DNA of 64,000 bases from Streptomyces liangshanensis (GCF_011694815.1 NZ_CP050177.1:372001-436000); one strand, 5' to 3'. Positions 23,358 through 32,777 are shown, numbered from the stretch's first letter. Program-made: numbers and translations. The notes: generated by a model from the sequence alone, not told the origin.

Positions 23358-25796
23358 ATGCGCCCAGACGACGAACCCCCCGCGGTGCCAGGGATCCGCC
23401 CCGGCCCCGTGGCGGCGGCGGTCGTGGATCACGCGGGCGTCGTGGTCCGCTGGTCGTCCGCCGCGCGGTCCCTGGTGGGACGCGGCGCGGAGGAGGTCTG
23501 CGGCCGGTCCCTGGGGCGCCTGCTCGTCCCCCCGCTGCCGCCGCCCTTCGGGTCCGGGCGGGGCGGCGGGGACCGGACGGAACGGGGTGCCGCGCTGCTG
23601 CGGCATTCCTCGGGACGGACCGTCGAGGTCGCCTACGAGGCCGTCCCGCTCGCCGGCGCGGACGAGTACCTGGTTACGGCTGTCCCGGCGGCCGACGCGG
23701 CGGAGTGGGCGCGGGGGGCGTCCCTGATGCGGGCCCTGTTCGCGCAGTCCCGCGTGGGTATCGGCATCCACGACACGGACCTGAACGTCGTACGGACCAA
23801 CATCACGCCCGAGATGTTCGGCGGCCCGCCCCTGCCCGTCGGCAGCCGGCTGGGGGACGTGTTGGACGCCGAGGACGCGGAGGCCGTGGAACGGGTGCTG
23901 CGCGACGTGCTGGAGACCGGGGAGCCCGCGGTCCGGAGCAGCCACCTGGTCCGGGCGCGGAACGCCGCCGGGCAGAAGTGGGTCATGTCCCTGACGGCCT
24001 TCCAGCTCCAGGACGCGCGCGGGCGCCCGGACGGGGTGGTCGTCGCGGTGAACGACACCACCGCGCAGGAGAAGCTCCGCGACCAGATCGACCTGCTCCA
24101 CACGTCCGCCAACCGGATCGGCTCCTCGCTCGACGTGGTGCGGACCGCGCAGGACCTGGCGGACGTCGTCGTCCCCGACCTCGGCGACGTCGTCACGGTG
24201 GACCTGTCGGAGTCCGTGCCCTCCGGGGAGGAGCCGCCGCCCGTCTTCGGCGGCGGCCGCCAGCACCTGACGCGCGCCGCGGTCGCGACGAGCGCCGGCG
24301 GGTGGCAGGCCGGCCTGCTCGGGCCGGGCGAGCCGTACCCTCCGCTGCCGGACAGCCGGGCCCTGCGCGGCCTCCAGGAGGCCGGCACCCTGCTGACGGA
24401 CCGCGACGCGGTGATCGGCGCCCTGGGCGGTGACGACGACCTGATCCGGTTGCTGGTCCCCGAGCGGGCGCACTCCGTCCTGGTCGCGGTTCTGCGGGCC
24501 CGCGGACGGATCCTCGGGACGGTCTCGGTCTGGCGCACGGACCGGCGGCCCGAGCCGTTCGACGAATCCGACCGGCGCCTCCTGGCGGAGATCGCCTCGC
24601 GGGCCGCCCTCGGCGTGGAGAACGCCCGCCGCTACACCCATGAGCACCGCGCGGCGGTGGCGCTCCAGGAGCAGTTGCTCCCCCGGCCCACGACCGATCT
24701 GCCGGCCGTGGAGACCGCGGGCAGCTACCGCCCGGCGGAGGGCGAGATGAGCATCAGCGGCGACTGGTTCGACGTCATCGCGCTGCCTTCGTCGCGGGTG
24801 GCGCTGGTCATCGGGGACGTCATCGGCCACGGCCTCCACGCGACGGCGACGATGGGCCGGCTCCGTACGGCGATCCAGGCGTTCGGCGGGATGGAGCTGC
24901 CGCCCGAGGAGGTCCTCGGGCAGGTCGACGACCTCGTCCAGCGGCTGGCGGCCGAGGCGCCGCCGGGGCGGCGGGACGTGGTCGGCGCCACCTGCCTGTA
25001 CGCCCTGTACGACCCGGTGTCGGGCCTGTGCACCTTCGCCAGTGCCGGCCAGCCGCCGCCCGTCCTGGTCCGGCCGGGCAGCGGGGCGGAGTTCCTCGAC
25101 GTCCCGCCGGGGCCACCGCTGGGGGTCGGCGGGGTGCCCTTCGAGTCCGTGACCGTGGAGCTGGAGCCGGACACCGTGCTGGCGCTCTACACCGACGGCC
25201 TGTTCGGGCTGGAGGGCTTCGACGTCGAGCGGGCGATGGCGAGGATCAAGCACCGCCTGGACACCATGTACCGGCCGGGGGCCGCGCTCGACGAGGTCGG
25301 CCGGTCGCTGCTGTCGGGCGTCGGCGACGAGCCTCCCGCGGACGATCTCGCCGTCCTCCTCGCCCGTACCCGAACGCTGTCGTCCCACGATGTCGCCAGC
25401 TGGGAGTTCCCCGCGGGGCCCGCGTCCGTCGCCGTCGCGCGGGCGGCGGCGGTGCGGCAGCTATCGGCGTGGGGCCTGGACGAGCTCGCGCTGACGACCG
25501 AACTGGTCGTCAGCGAGCTGGTGACCAACGCGGTCCGTTACGCCGGCGGCCCGGTGGGCTTGCGGCTCATCCGGGAGAACGTGCTCATCTGCGAGGTGAC
25601 CGACCCCAGCAACACCCAACCGCGCCTCCTGCGGGCCGCCGACCTGGACGAAGGGGGCCGGGGTCTGTTCATCGTCGCCAACTGCACGACACGGTGGGGC
25701 AGCCGGTACGGCAGGAGCGGGAAGACGATCTGGACCGAGCAGCCCTTCCGGCCCCGGCCCGCGGACGAGCCGGCGCTGCTCCCGCTCGCGGGGTGA
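23358..25796 (+). CDS. SpoIIE-type PP2C phosphatase with PAS, GAF and HATPase domains
   Basis: An 812-residue signalling protein. Two PAS-like regions (~15-80 and ~115-220) lead to a GAF domain (~235-425). The SpoIIE phosphatase domain (~440-670) shows SGDWFDVIAL, VIGDVIGHG, GATCLYALYDP, YTDGLFG and DDLAVLLA, with the metal-binding Asp residues. A C-terminal anti-sigma-type HATPase (~680-795) has ELVVSELVTNAVRYA and DEGGRGLFIV. Such proteins can both phosphorylate and dephosphorylate anti-anti-sigma factors in partner-switching control. The ATG at 23358 follows GGAGGCGGC. It is a close paralogue of the protein at 46727-49069, with matching domain order. Confidence 0.92.
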   Translation: MRPDDEPPAVPGIRPGPVAAAVVDHAGVVVRWSSAARSLVGRGAEEVCGRSLGRLLVPPLPPPFGSGRGGGDRTERGAALLRHSSGRTVEVAYEAVPLAGADEYLVTAVPAADAAEWARGASLMRALFAQSRVGIGIHDTDLNVVRTNITPEMFGGPPLPVGSRLGDVLDAEDAEAVERVLRDVLETGEPAVRSSHLVRARNAAGQKWVMSLTAFQLQDARGRPDGVVVAVNDTTAQEKLRDQIDLLHTSANRIGSSLDVVRTAQDLADVVVPDLGDVVTVDLSESVPSGEEPPPVFGGGRQHLTRAAVATSAGGWQAGLLGPGEPYPPLPDSRALRGLQEAGTLLTDRDAVIGALGGDDDLIRLLVPERAHSVLVAVLRARGRILGTVSVWRTDRRPEPFDESDRRLLAEIASRAALGVENARRYTHEHRAAVALQEQLLPRPTTDLPAVETAGSYRPAEGEMSISGDWFDVIALPSSRVALVIGDVIGHGLHATATMGRLRTAIQAFGGMELPPEEVLGQVDDLVQRLAAEAPPGRRDVVGATCLYALYDPVSGLCTFASAGQPPPVLVRPGSGAEFLDVPPGPPLGVGGVPFESVTVELEPDTVLALYTDGLFGLEGFDVERAMARIKHRLDTMYRPGAALDEVGRSLLSGVGDEPPADDLAVLLARTRTLSSHDVASWEFPAGPASVAVARAAAVRQLSAWGLDELALTTELVVSELVTNAVRYAGGPVGLRLIRENVLICEVTDPSNTQPRLLRAADLDEGGRGLFIVANCTTRWGSRYGRSGKTIWTEQPFRPRPADEPALLPLAG

Positions 25797-25800
25797 GGGG

Positions 25801-25844
25801 CCGCCCGGGGCCGCGGGTGCGGACGGCGTCCCGGGGCCGGGCGG
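25801..25844. terminator. Possible terminator between the SpoIIE and ligase genes
   Basis: CCGCCCGG (25801-25808) pairs with CCGGGCGG (25837-25844), with further GC pairing inside the loop. It lies between convergent genes. Confidence 0.5.
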
Positions 25845-25861
25845 TCTTCGGTCGGTCGGCG

Positions 25862-26821
25862 TCAGTCGGCGTCCTCGGGCGCGAGGTCGGGGCGCAGCCG
25901 GTGCCAGGACGGCTGGCGCAGGAGGCCGGCGCGGGTACGGGTGCTGTACGTGACCTCGCCGACGAGGCGGGGCAGGACCCAGTGCGCCCCCGCGACGCGG
26001 GGCACCTGGTCGAAGGGGCAGTCGTCGATCCGCGCGGCGTGCAGCAGCCGGGCGAGCGTGGCGCGTTCGCGGTCGCTCCATCCGGTGCCGACGCTCCCCA
26101 TGTACCGCAGGGCGCCCCCCTCCCGGCGTCCGACGAGGACGGCCCCGGGGAGCCCGCCGAGCTGGCCGCGCCCCGGGACCCAGCCGCCGACGATGGCGTC
26201 CACCGTCCGTACGTTACGGATCTTGATCCAGGCGCGGGAGCGCACGCCGGGCTCGTACACGGAGGTCAGGCGCTTGCGGATGATGCCCTCCAGGCCGTGC
26301 TCGCGGGTGGTCGCCAGGGCCGCGGCGCTGTGCCCGACGATCGCGGCCGGTGTCGACCAGGACGGCCCGGCGAGGCCGAGCGCGTCCAGCTCGTGGCGGC
26401 GGTCGGCGTACGCGACGCGGACGAGCGGGCGCCCGCCGACGTGGAGCGCGTCGAAGAGCATGAGGTGGGCCGGGACGGTACGGGCCAGGCTCGCGGCCTT
26501 GGCGGGTGATCCGGCCAGTCCCATCCTGGCCTGGAGGCGTTCGAAGTCCGGGCGGCCCCGGTCGTCGAGCGCGACGATCTCCCCGTCCAGCACCGCCGGC
26601 ACCCCGGTGGGCAGGGCGGTGGCCAGGGCCCGCAGCTCGGGGTAGGCGGGGGTGATGTCGGCGCCCGACCTGGACCGCAGCAGGACGGAACCGTCGCCCG
26701 GCAGGTAGATCAGCGCGCGCTGGCCGTCGTGCTTGGTCTCCGCGGACCACAGCCGTTCCTCGGCCGCCGGGGGCAGGCCGCCCGGTGTGGCGAGCATGGG
26801 GGCGAATCGGGGCAGGGTCAT
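25862..26821 (-). CDS. ATP-dependent DNA ligase (LigD ligase-domain type)
   Basis: A 319-residue ligase that seals nicks in DNA using ATP. Lys30 in ETKHDGQR is the adenylation residue (motif KxDGxR). LDGEIVALD (motif III), EGIIRKR (motif IV) and WIKIRN (motif V) follow, then an OB-fold (~205-319). It lacks the polymerase and nuclease domains of mycobacterial LigD, so it is a stand-alone ligase; many Streptomyces carry several. No Ku gene is adjacent. GAGGGTAGGGCC precedes the ATG at 26821. It diverges from the SpoIIE gene at 27032. Confidence 0.92.
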   Translation of the reverse strand: MTLPRFAPMLATPGGLPPAAEERLWSAETKHDGQRALIYLPGDGSVLLRSRSGADITPAYPELRALATALPTGVPAVLDGEIVALDDRGRPDFERLQARMGLAGSPAKAASLARTVPAHLMLFDALHVGGRPLVRVAYADRRHELDALGLAGPSWSTPAAIVGHSAAALATTREHGLEGIIRKRLTSVYEPGVRSRAWIKIRNVRTVDAIVGGWVPGRGQLGGLPGAVLVGRREGGALRYMGSVGTGWSDRERATLARLLHAARIDDCPFDQVPRVAGAHWVLPRLVGEVTYSTRTRAGLLRQPSWHRLRPDLAPEDAD

Positions 26822-27031
26822 GGCCCTACCCTCGACGGGCCGGGGAGCCTCCACACGCGCGCCGCGGGGAACTCCCCCGAACGGTGGCGCGTCCTCGCCG
26901 TGCGGCCCCGCGGTCTCTCCCGCCACCGGCTTCCCGGCGGTTCCCCACCGGCTTTCCGCTGGTCAGCGCCCTATGCCGAGCCCCCGGGCCGGTTCCGGGC
27001 CCCGGACTACACTGGAAAAACCGGAGGTCAC

Positions 27032-28717
27032 ATGGAACACGACAGGAACCCGACACCGGGCACTACGTCGTCCGACGCACTCGAAGCCGACCTTCGGGCA
27101 GAGCTGTCGATGGCCCTGGAGTGGAACGGCATCGGCGGATTCGCCTGGGACCTCGCCTCCGACCGGGTCCTGCTCGATTCCAGCGCCCTTTCCATCTTCG
27201 GCCTGGAGGCGGACGAGTTCGACGGACTCATGTCGACGCTCGCCGCGCGGATCATGCCGGAGGAACTGGACGAGCTGCGACAGCGGGCGGCCGAGGTCTT
27301 CGCGGACCCCCGCTACTCGATGAGCTACGGCAGCTACTTCCGGGTCCGCCACCCGGACGACAGCGTCCGATGGGTCCACACCCAGGCCGCCATCCGGCGG
27401 GACACCGAGGGGAAGGCGGTCCGCGCGGTCGGGGTGATCCGCACCGAGCTCCAGTACGCGGAGCGCAAGGCCATCCTGGAGTCCGACCGGCGGCACCACG
27501 CCGGCGTCGTCCGGGCGACGACCACCGCGCTGTCGCAGGCGCTCAGCGTGCAGGACGTGCTGGGGGCCCTGACGAGCAACGAGATCCTCGGTCCGGTGGG
27601 CGCCGTGGGGATCTCGCTCACGGTCATGGAGCAGAACAGGCTGCGCCGGCTGGCCGCCGCCGGGATGCCCCCCGACTACGTCCGCGACCTGGAGTTCGGC
27701 CGTATCGACGACGAGCGGCCCATCGCCGCCGTGTTCCAGAACAAGAATCCGCTGTTCATCACGCGGGCGGAGATCGAGGCCTCGTACCCGATGTTGTGGC
27801 CGTACATCAAGAAGACGGACTTCACGGCCTCCGCGGTGCTGCCCCTCATGGCGCAGGCCCGGCTCACCGGCGTCCTGGCGATCCTGTACGAGGAGAAGGA
27901 GGGCTTCTCCCCCGAGGAGCAGTACCTGCTGGTGGCCCTCTCGGCGACCGTCGCCCAGTCGCTCCAGCGGGCCCTGCTCTACGACGAGGAGCACGCGATG
28001 GCCGTCGGGCTCCAGGAGGCGATGCTCCCCGCGAGGATCGAGGACGTGGCGGGGCTGCGGGTCGCGGCGCGGTACCGGCCGGCGCGCGCCGGTCACCAGG
28101 TGGGGGGCGATTGGTACGACGTCCTGCCGCTGCCCGGCGGGCGGGTCGGGCTGGTGGTGGGGGACGTGCAGGGGCACGACATCCAGGCCGCCGCCGTCAT
28201 GGGGCAGCTGCGGACGGTGTTCCGGGCCTACGCGGCCGAGGGGCACGCGCCCGCGGCGCTGATGTCGCGCACGTCGTCGTTCCTGCACGGCCTCGACACC
28301 GAGCGGCTCGCCACCTGTCTGTACGTCAGTCTCGACCCCGCGACCGGGGAAGCGGAGGCCGTCCGCGCCGGGCACCCGTGCCCGCACGTCAGGACGGCCG
28401 GGAAGAGCTCCCTGTTCGAGGTGGCGGGCGGCCTGCCCCTCGGGCTGTCGGACCTGAGCGCCGGGCCGTACCCCACCACGCGCTTCCACCTGGGCGCCGA
28501 GGAGACGCTCCTGCTGTGCACCGACGGGCTGCTGGAGTTCCACGACGCCGACATGGAGTCGGGGGAGCGCCAGATCCAGGCACTCCTGGACACCGGTCCC
28601 CTGGACCTGGACGCCATGGCCGAGCACATCGTCGCGAGCATCGAGGACCGGCAGGGCCAGGAGGACGACGTCGCCCTCCTCCTGGCCACGCGGGCGGGGG
28701 CGGGACCGGCTCGGTGA
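27032..28717 (+). CDS. PAS-GAF-SpoIIE PP2C phosphatase
   Basis: A 561-residue soluble phosphatase. A PAS domain (~20-130, GGFAWDLASDRVLL and HPDDSVRWVHTQ) is followed by GAF (~150-315) and SpoIIE (~325-555) with GGDWYDVLPLP, VVGDVQGHD, LCTDGLLEF and EDDVALLLA. Unlike the other two SpoIIE proteins in the window it lacks a C-terminal HATPase, so it would need a separate partner kinase. The ATG at 27032 follows CCGGAGGTCAC. A 31-codon ORF converges on it at 28750-28845. The target is probably an anti-anti-sigma factor, not identified here. Confidence 0.92.
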   Translation: MEHDRNPTPGTTSSDALEADLRAELSMALEWNGIGGFAWDLASDRVLLDSSALSIFGLEADEFDGLMSTLAARIMPEELDELRQRAAEVFADPRYSMSYGSYFRVRHPDDSVRWVHTQAAIRRDTEGKAVRAVGVIRTELQYAERKAILESDRRHHAGVVRATTTALSQALSVQDVLGALTSNEILGPVGAVGISLTVMEQNRLRRLAAAGMPPDYVRDLEFGRIDDERPIAAVFQNKNPLFITRAEIEASYPMLWPYIKKTDFTASAVLPLMAQARLTGVLAILYEEKEGFSPEEQYLLVALSATVAQSLQRALLYDEEHAMAVGLQEAMLPARIEDVAGLRVAARYRPARAGHQVGGDWYDVLPLPGGRVGLVVGDVQGHDIQAAAVMGQLRTVFRAYAAEGHAPAALMSRTSSFLHGLDTERLATCLYVSLDPATGEAEAVRAGHPCPHVRTAGKSSLFEVAGGLPLGLSDLSAGPYPTTRFHLGAEETLLLCTDGLLEFHDADMESGERQIQALLDTGPLDLDAMAEHIVASIEDRQGQEDDVALLLATRAGAGPAR

Positions 28718-28749
28718 GAGGCGGTCGGTAGGGCGGAGGGTCAGGCGGG

Positions 28750-28845
28750 TCAGTAGGGCAGCGGGCGACCCGACGGAGTCCGCAGGTCGAGGGGCGGGGG
28801 CTGCTGAGGGCGCGGGGCACGGGGGGTGATTCTGATCCGCGTCAT
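28750..28845 (-). CDS. Small proline/arginine-rich peptide (31 aa), unknown function
   Basis: A 31-codon ORF encodes MTRIRITPRAPRPQQPPP, then LDLRTPSGRPLPY. It has a strong ribosome site, GAGGAG followed by 7 bases and ATG. A SigB-like promoter lies 76 bp upstream of the start. Eight of 31 residues are Pro and there is no Cys, Ser-rich or double-glycine leader pattern, so it does not look like a lanthipeptide precursor. No modifying enzyme is adjacent. It could be a regulatory or stress peptide or the precursor of an unknown product. The translation signals make it more than a chance ORF, but no family is recognised. Confidence 0.5.
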   Translation of the reverse strand: MTRIRITPRAPRPQQPPPLDLRTPSGRPLPY

Positions 28846-28920
28846 CGGTCGTCTCCTCGTCCTGGGAAAGCCTGATGGCGTGTGCGCCGCCGCCGGGCGG
28901 TGCGTGCCGGTGCACGCTTA

Positions 28921-28944
28921 TTACCCAACGGGCGGGCGGGCAAC
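28921..28944 (-). promoter_or_regulatory. SigB-like promoter of the small peptide gene
   Basis: On the minus strand, GTTG (28944-28941) and GGGTAA (28926-28921) are separated by 14 bases. The general-stress sigma B family recognises GTTT-N14-16-GGGTAT/C. The predicted start point lies about 65-70 bp upstream of the small ORF. Confidence 0.5.
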
Positions 28945-28978
28945 CGGACCTGGCGGATCTCTCTCCCCCGCCGCTCCG

Positions 28979-29563
28979 TCAGAGCGTCCCGCGGCTCCAC
29001 TCGGGGGCGATCCGGTCCCACTCCTCCGACCAGCGCCGCATCCGCTGCCGGTACAGCCGCTGCCGGGCCAGGGCGCCGAAGCAGAGGACCGTACCGCCGC
29101 TCACGAGGGCGGCCAGGCCGCCGAGGAGCGTCGCGTGGAAGTCCGCCTCGTCCGGTGTGGCGGGCGGCGGTACGGGCCTCCCGCGGGCGTCGACCCAGAT
29201 CCGTACCGTGCTGCCGGCGCGCTGCCCGCCGGGCACGGAGATCCGGGCGGTTCGCGCGGCCCCGTCGGGTGCCGTCCAGCGCACCCGGGCCGGGACGTCG
29301 CCGTCCGCCCGGCCCGCCGACGCGGGCCCGACCGGGGTGTCGGCGAGGACCACGGCGCGGGTGCTGTGCCGCTGCGCCCGCTGCCCGTCGGCCGCGGCCC
29401 GTACCCCCTGGGACGCGAGCAGCCCGCCCAGTACCGCGATGGTCAGGGCGAGTGCCCCCACCACCGGCAGCATCCAGGCCTCGACCGCGTCACTGCGCCG
29501 CCGGAGCGGATTGCGCCGCCAGCGCCACCACAGTCCCGGCCCTGGGCGAAGGACTCTCATCAT
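28979..29563 (-). CDS. Rv1733c-family two-helix membrane protein
   Basis: A 194-residue membrane protein. A first helix (~31-52, LPVVGALALTIAVLGGLLAS) and a second (~143-163, TLLGGLAALVSGGTVLCFGA) frame an extracytoplasmic loop of ~90 residues with RVRWTAPDGAARTARISVPGG and VRIWVDARGRPV. This loop pattern is typical of the Rv1733c-like family, which is widespread in actinobacteria, often dormancy-linked in mycobacteria, and of unknown activity. The start at 29563 or 29560 (tandem ATGs) follows GAGGTGGG. No operon partner is obvious. Confidence 0.8.
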   Translation of the reverse strand: MMRVLRPGPGLWWRWRRNPLRRRSDAVEAWMLPVVGALALTIAVLGGLLASQGVRAAADGQRAQRHSTRAVVLADTPVGPASAGRADGDVPARVRWTAPDGAARTARISVPGGQRAGSTVRIWVDARGRPVPPPATPDEADFHATLLGGLAALVSGGTVLCFGALARQRLYRQRMRRWSEEWDRIAPEWSRGTL

Positions 29564-29783
29564 CCGCGCGTACCCACCTCTCCCCACTCCATGGCTCGTC
29601 CCCGACGCGGCGGGGCGCCGTGACGGGTGGCGGACCGGGCGCGTGTGGGCCGTTTGTCCCCCTTCCTTCGTAACACGTGAATGTTGCGGGCACGATCCAC
29701 CGGCCGGGGGCTCGAAGGAATCTCACGGTACGAAACACAGCACGCCGGCGCGGAATCCGTTCACGGAGTGGGCTGACGCGCCC

Positions 29784-30611
29784 TCAGGCCAGGAAGGCCG
29801 CCGTGGTCGCCACGAACGCGCCGGGGTCGTCGAGCCAGGGGTAGTGGCCCGCTCCCGGCTGCAGGGCGTGGGTGGCGGCGGGGAAGAGCGCGGCGTACTC
29901 CGCCACCGCCGAGGGAGGCGTGTTCATGTCGAACTCCCCCGCGAGCAGCAGGACAGGGCCCGCGTGGGCGGCGAGCGCCGTGCGCGTGGCCTGCGGGGTG
30001 AAGGCGCCCTCCGACCCGAAGACGGCGACGGCCTCCTGGTTGGCCGGCCGGCTCCCGGCCTGGTGGCGCCGCGCGGCCTCGTCCCACCGGCCGGAGAAGA
30101 AGGGGGCGACGGCGTCCCAGTCGCCGCCGGTGCCCTCGGTGATCGCCTCCAGGGCGGCGTACGCCGACGGGAACCAGGGTTCGTCCTTACGGAGTCGCGC
30201 GAGCGCGCGGCGCGTCTCACCCGTGACGGTGATGCCGACGGCGGCGGGTCCGGGGGTGATCAGGGCCAGCCTGCCGGTGTGCTCCGGGTGGCGGGCCGCG
30301 TACTGCGCGGCGATGTTCGCGCCGCCGGAGTGCGCGAGGAGGTCGGGCCGGGTGAGTCCGAGGTGGGCGCGCAGGGCCTCGACGTCGTCGACGAGGCGGT
30401 CGCAGCGGTACGAGGAGGTGTCCTCGGGCTTCGCCGAGCCACCCGTGCCCCGGAGGTCCAGGAGGATCAGGCGCCTGTGGGCGGCCAGGCCACCGAGATC
30501 GCCGAGGTACGCGGAGTCGGTGGGGCCGCCGGGGACGCAGAGGACCGGCTCGCCGTCCCCGATCGTGCGGTAGGCGAGCAGGGTTCCGTCGGGCGCGGGG
30601 AAGGTGGGCAT
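29784..30611 (-). CDS. Alpha/beta hydrolase (proline-iminopeptidase-like)
   Basis: A 275-residue cytoplasmic hydrolase. The oxyanion motif reads LCVPGGPTDS (HGGPG-like). The nucleophile elbow AHSGGAN places Ser near 93, the Asp is in LLAGEFDMN and the His in GAGHYPW. A helical cap (~130-205) contains WFPSAYAALEAI and RWDEAARRHQ. GGAGGATCGCCGGC precedes the ATG at 30611. It lies 170 bp downstream of the acetyltransferase gene on the same strand; the gap is G-rich (GGGGTGGG runs) without a gene. Substrate unknown. Confidence 0.88.
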   Translation of the reverse strand: MPTFPAPDGTLLAYRTIGDGEPVLCVPGGPTDSAYLGDLGGLAAHRRLILLDLRGTGGSAKPEDTSSYRCDRLVDDVEALRAHLGLTRPDLLAHSGGANIAAQYAARHPEHTGRLALITPGPAAVGITVTGETRRALARLRKDEPWFPSAYAALEAITEGTGGDWDAVAPFFSGRWDEAARRHQAGSRPANQEAVAVFGSEGAFTPQATRTALAAHAGPVLLLAGEFDMNTPPSAVAEYAALFPAATHALQPGAGHYPWLDDPGAFVATTAAFLA

Positions 30612-30781
30612 GCCGGCGATCCTCCCAACGAGGCCGGGCCGGAACAACCGGAATACGGGGGCGGGGTGGGGTTCGGGCGCGGGCTCGGTGGGCGCTGCGG
30701 GACCCGGGCGGTCTGGGCGCTGGGGTGGGGGGTCGGTTGGCTGCCTCGTGGGATCGGCGGCGGGGTGGGTGGGCTGTGGTG

Positions 30782-31591
30782 TCAGGTTGGGGTGGTCAGG
30801 GGGCGGTGTTCGCGCAGCCACTTGCTCGCGTACATGACCGCTTCCGCCAGGGGGAACAGGCGTGACTCCGCCGCGCCGACCCGGCCTCGTACCACCGGGT
30901 GGTCCCGCTCGAAGGCCGCCCCAAGATCCGCGAAGCCGTCGCTGGTGATCGCGACGTCGCGCACGGTGCTCCAGCGGCGGCCCCCGGGGGTCGTGACCGC
31001 GAAGGAGTTGTCGACCCGCGGGGCCGGTACGCGGTACTCGGCCAGGTGGAACGCCGTACAGGTGTCGAAGCCCGTGCCCAGCAGGAGGATCCGCGCCCCG
31101 GCCTCCTCCAGCCGCGCGAGCGGGCTGCGCTCCCCCAGCTGGCAGTCCAGGGCGTGGCCGGCCACGATCCCGCCGGCGCGCGGGCCGAGGGCCGCGAACG
31201 ACGTCTGCGGGTGGGCGCTGCGGAGGGCGCCGGGCCAGTTCCGTACCGTCTCCGGGATCACACCGACCCCCCGCGTGGGGGTGAGGCGGGGGTCGTACGG
31301 CGGCATGGACGCGCGGATCGCCGCCCACCAGGCCTCGGGAACGGGCGGGTTGTTCCAGTCGGCGGGGTCGGAGTTGCCGCCGGAGTGCGCCGGCACCACC
31401 AGGGTCCCGTCCGCGCCCAGGGTGTCCAGCAGCGCCCGCACGACCGTCACCGCGCCGCCGCAGACCCAGCCGAGCGCGCTGAGGGAGGAGTGGACGAGGA
31501 CGGTCTCGCCGGGGCGCAGGCCCAGGTCACGCAGTGCGGCGGTGATCGAGTCGCGGGTGCACAGCGGTCCGGCCCGAGGCGGTGGGGACAT
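30782..31591 (-). CDS. Aminoglycoside N(3)-acetyltransferase family protein
   Basis: A 269-residue acetyl-CoA-dependent N-acetyltransferase of the AAC(3)/YokD family. Diagnostic segments are VLVHSSLSALGWVCGGAVTV (~31-50), GTLVVPAHSGGNSDP, HPQTSFAALGPRA and LLLGTGFDTCTAFHLAE. Members in Streptomyces can give aminoglycoside resistance, but many act on other amines. GGGAGGT abuts the ATG at 31591, leaving only one base of spacing, which is tight. No aminoglycoside biosynthesis genes are nearby. Confidence 0.9.
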   Translation of the reverse strand: MSPPPRAGPLCTRDSITAALRDLGLRPGETVLVHSSLSALGWVCGGAVTVVRALLDTLGADGTLVVPAHSGGNSDPADWNNPPVPEAWWAAIRASMPPYDPRLTPTRGVGVIPETVRNWPGALRSAHPQTSFAALGPRAGGIVAGHALDCQLGERSPLARLEEAGARILLLGTGFDTCTAFHLAEYRVPAPRVDNSFAVTTPGGRRWSTVRDVAITSDGFADLGAAFERDHPVVRGRVGAAESRLFPLAEAVMYASKWLREHRPLTTPT

Positions 31592-31663
31592 ACCTCCCGA
31601 GTGTGCACGGACGGACGGTGGCGCACCACCCGCGCCCGGGCTCCCGCCGGGCGGGTCGGTCGC

Positions 31664-32728
31664 TCAGTCGCTCATCATGTCGCGGACCAGCGGCGCCACG
31701 CGGGTACCGAAGAGTTCGATGGCGCGCATCAACTGCCCGTGCGGCAGGCCGTTCATCCCGTACTTGAGGTCGAAGCGCGAGGCGTCCACCGCCTTGAGCG
31801 TGGCGCAGATCTTGCGTGCCACGGTCTCGGGTGATCCGACGTGGAGCGCGCCTCCGGGCCCGACGTCCCGCGTGAAGTGCTCGAACGTCGGGACGCGGAA
31901 GCCGCGCTGCCGGGCGACCATCGCCATGGTCGCCCGGTAGTACGGCCAGAACTCCGCCACCGCCTGCTCGTCCGTCGCGGCCACGTGGCCGGGCGCGTGC
32001 ACGCCCACCGGGCGGTCGGGGTGGCCGAACCCGGCGAGTTCGCGCCGGAACAGCCGGGAGAACGGGGCGAACCGCGCGGTCTCCCCGCCGATGATCGCGA
32101 GCATCAGCGAGAAGCCGTGGCGTGCGGTCCGTACCACCGACTCGGGGCTGCCGCCCACGCCGATCCAGGTGGGGATCGCGCCCGATTCGCTGTGCGGGTA
32201 CACCGGCATCTCCTTGAGCGCCGGGCGTACCGTGCCGGACCAGGTGACCGGCTCCTCCTTGAGCAGCTCGGCGAACAGCTCGACCTTCTCCTCGAAGAGC
32301 CGCTCGTAGTCGGCGAGGTCGTATCCGAAGAGCGGGAAGGACTCGACGCTCGAACCGCGCCCGAGGATGATCTCGGCGCGGCCGCCGGAGACGGCGTCCA
32401 GGGTCGCGAACCGCTGGAAGACCCGGACGGGGTCGTCGGAGCTGATGACGGTCACCCCTGATCCGAGGCGGATCCGGGACGTACGGGCGGCGATCGCGGC
32501 CAGCACGACGTCGGCCGCGGACAGCGGCATCCAGTCGGTGTGATGCTCCCCGATCGCGAAGTGGTCGACGCCCGTCTGATCCGCGAGCACCCCTTCCTCG
32601 ACCAGTCCGCGGATCGTCCGTCCGTGCGACAGCGGATTCCCCGCGTCGTCGTTGGTCACGTCGCCGAAGGTGTCGAGACCGAGCGTGATCGGGTGTCCGC
32701 CGGGGGACGCCGCCGGGGTGTTCGTCAT
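31664..32728 (-). CDS. LLM-class flavin-dependent oxidoreductase (luciferase-like)
   Basis: A 354-residue TIM-barrel monooxygenase using reduced FMN. It has GLDTFGDV at the N-terminus, FAIGEHHTDWM, RIRLGSGVTVISSDDPVRV, GRAEIILGRGS and GVGGSPESVVRTA, typical of bacterial luciferase-like enzymes (MsnO8/YhbW group). It lies 49 bp downstream of the MarR gene in the same direction. A FMN reductase is divergent from MarR, so the three form a natural two-component monooxygenase module: reductase, oxygenase and regulator. Substrate unknown. Confidence 0.92.
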   Translation of the reverse strand: MTNTPAASPGGHPITLGLDTFGDVTNDDAGNPLSHGRTIRGLVEEGVLADQTGVDHFAIGEHHTDWMPLSAADVVLAAIAARTSRIRLGSGVTVISSDDPVRVFQRFATLDAVSGGRAEIILGRGSSVESFPLFGYDLADYERLFEEKVELFAELLKEEPVTWSGTVRPALKEMPVYPHSESGAIPTWIGVGGSPESVVRTARHGFSLMLAIIGGETARFAPFSRLFRRELAGFGHPDRPVGVHAPGHVAATDEQAVAEFWPYYRATMAMVARQRGFRVPTFEHFTRDVGPGGALHVGSPETVARKICATLKAVDASRFDLKYGMNGLPHGQLMRAIELFGTRVAPLVRDMMSD

Positions 32729-32777
32729 GATCGTGTTCCTCGTTTCGTTGCGCTTGCCGAAGCCCCTAGGACCTGTG

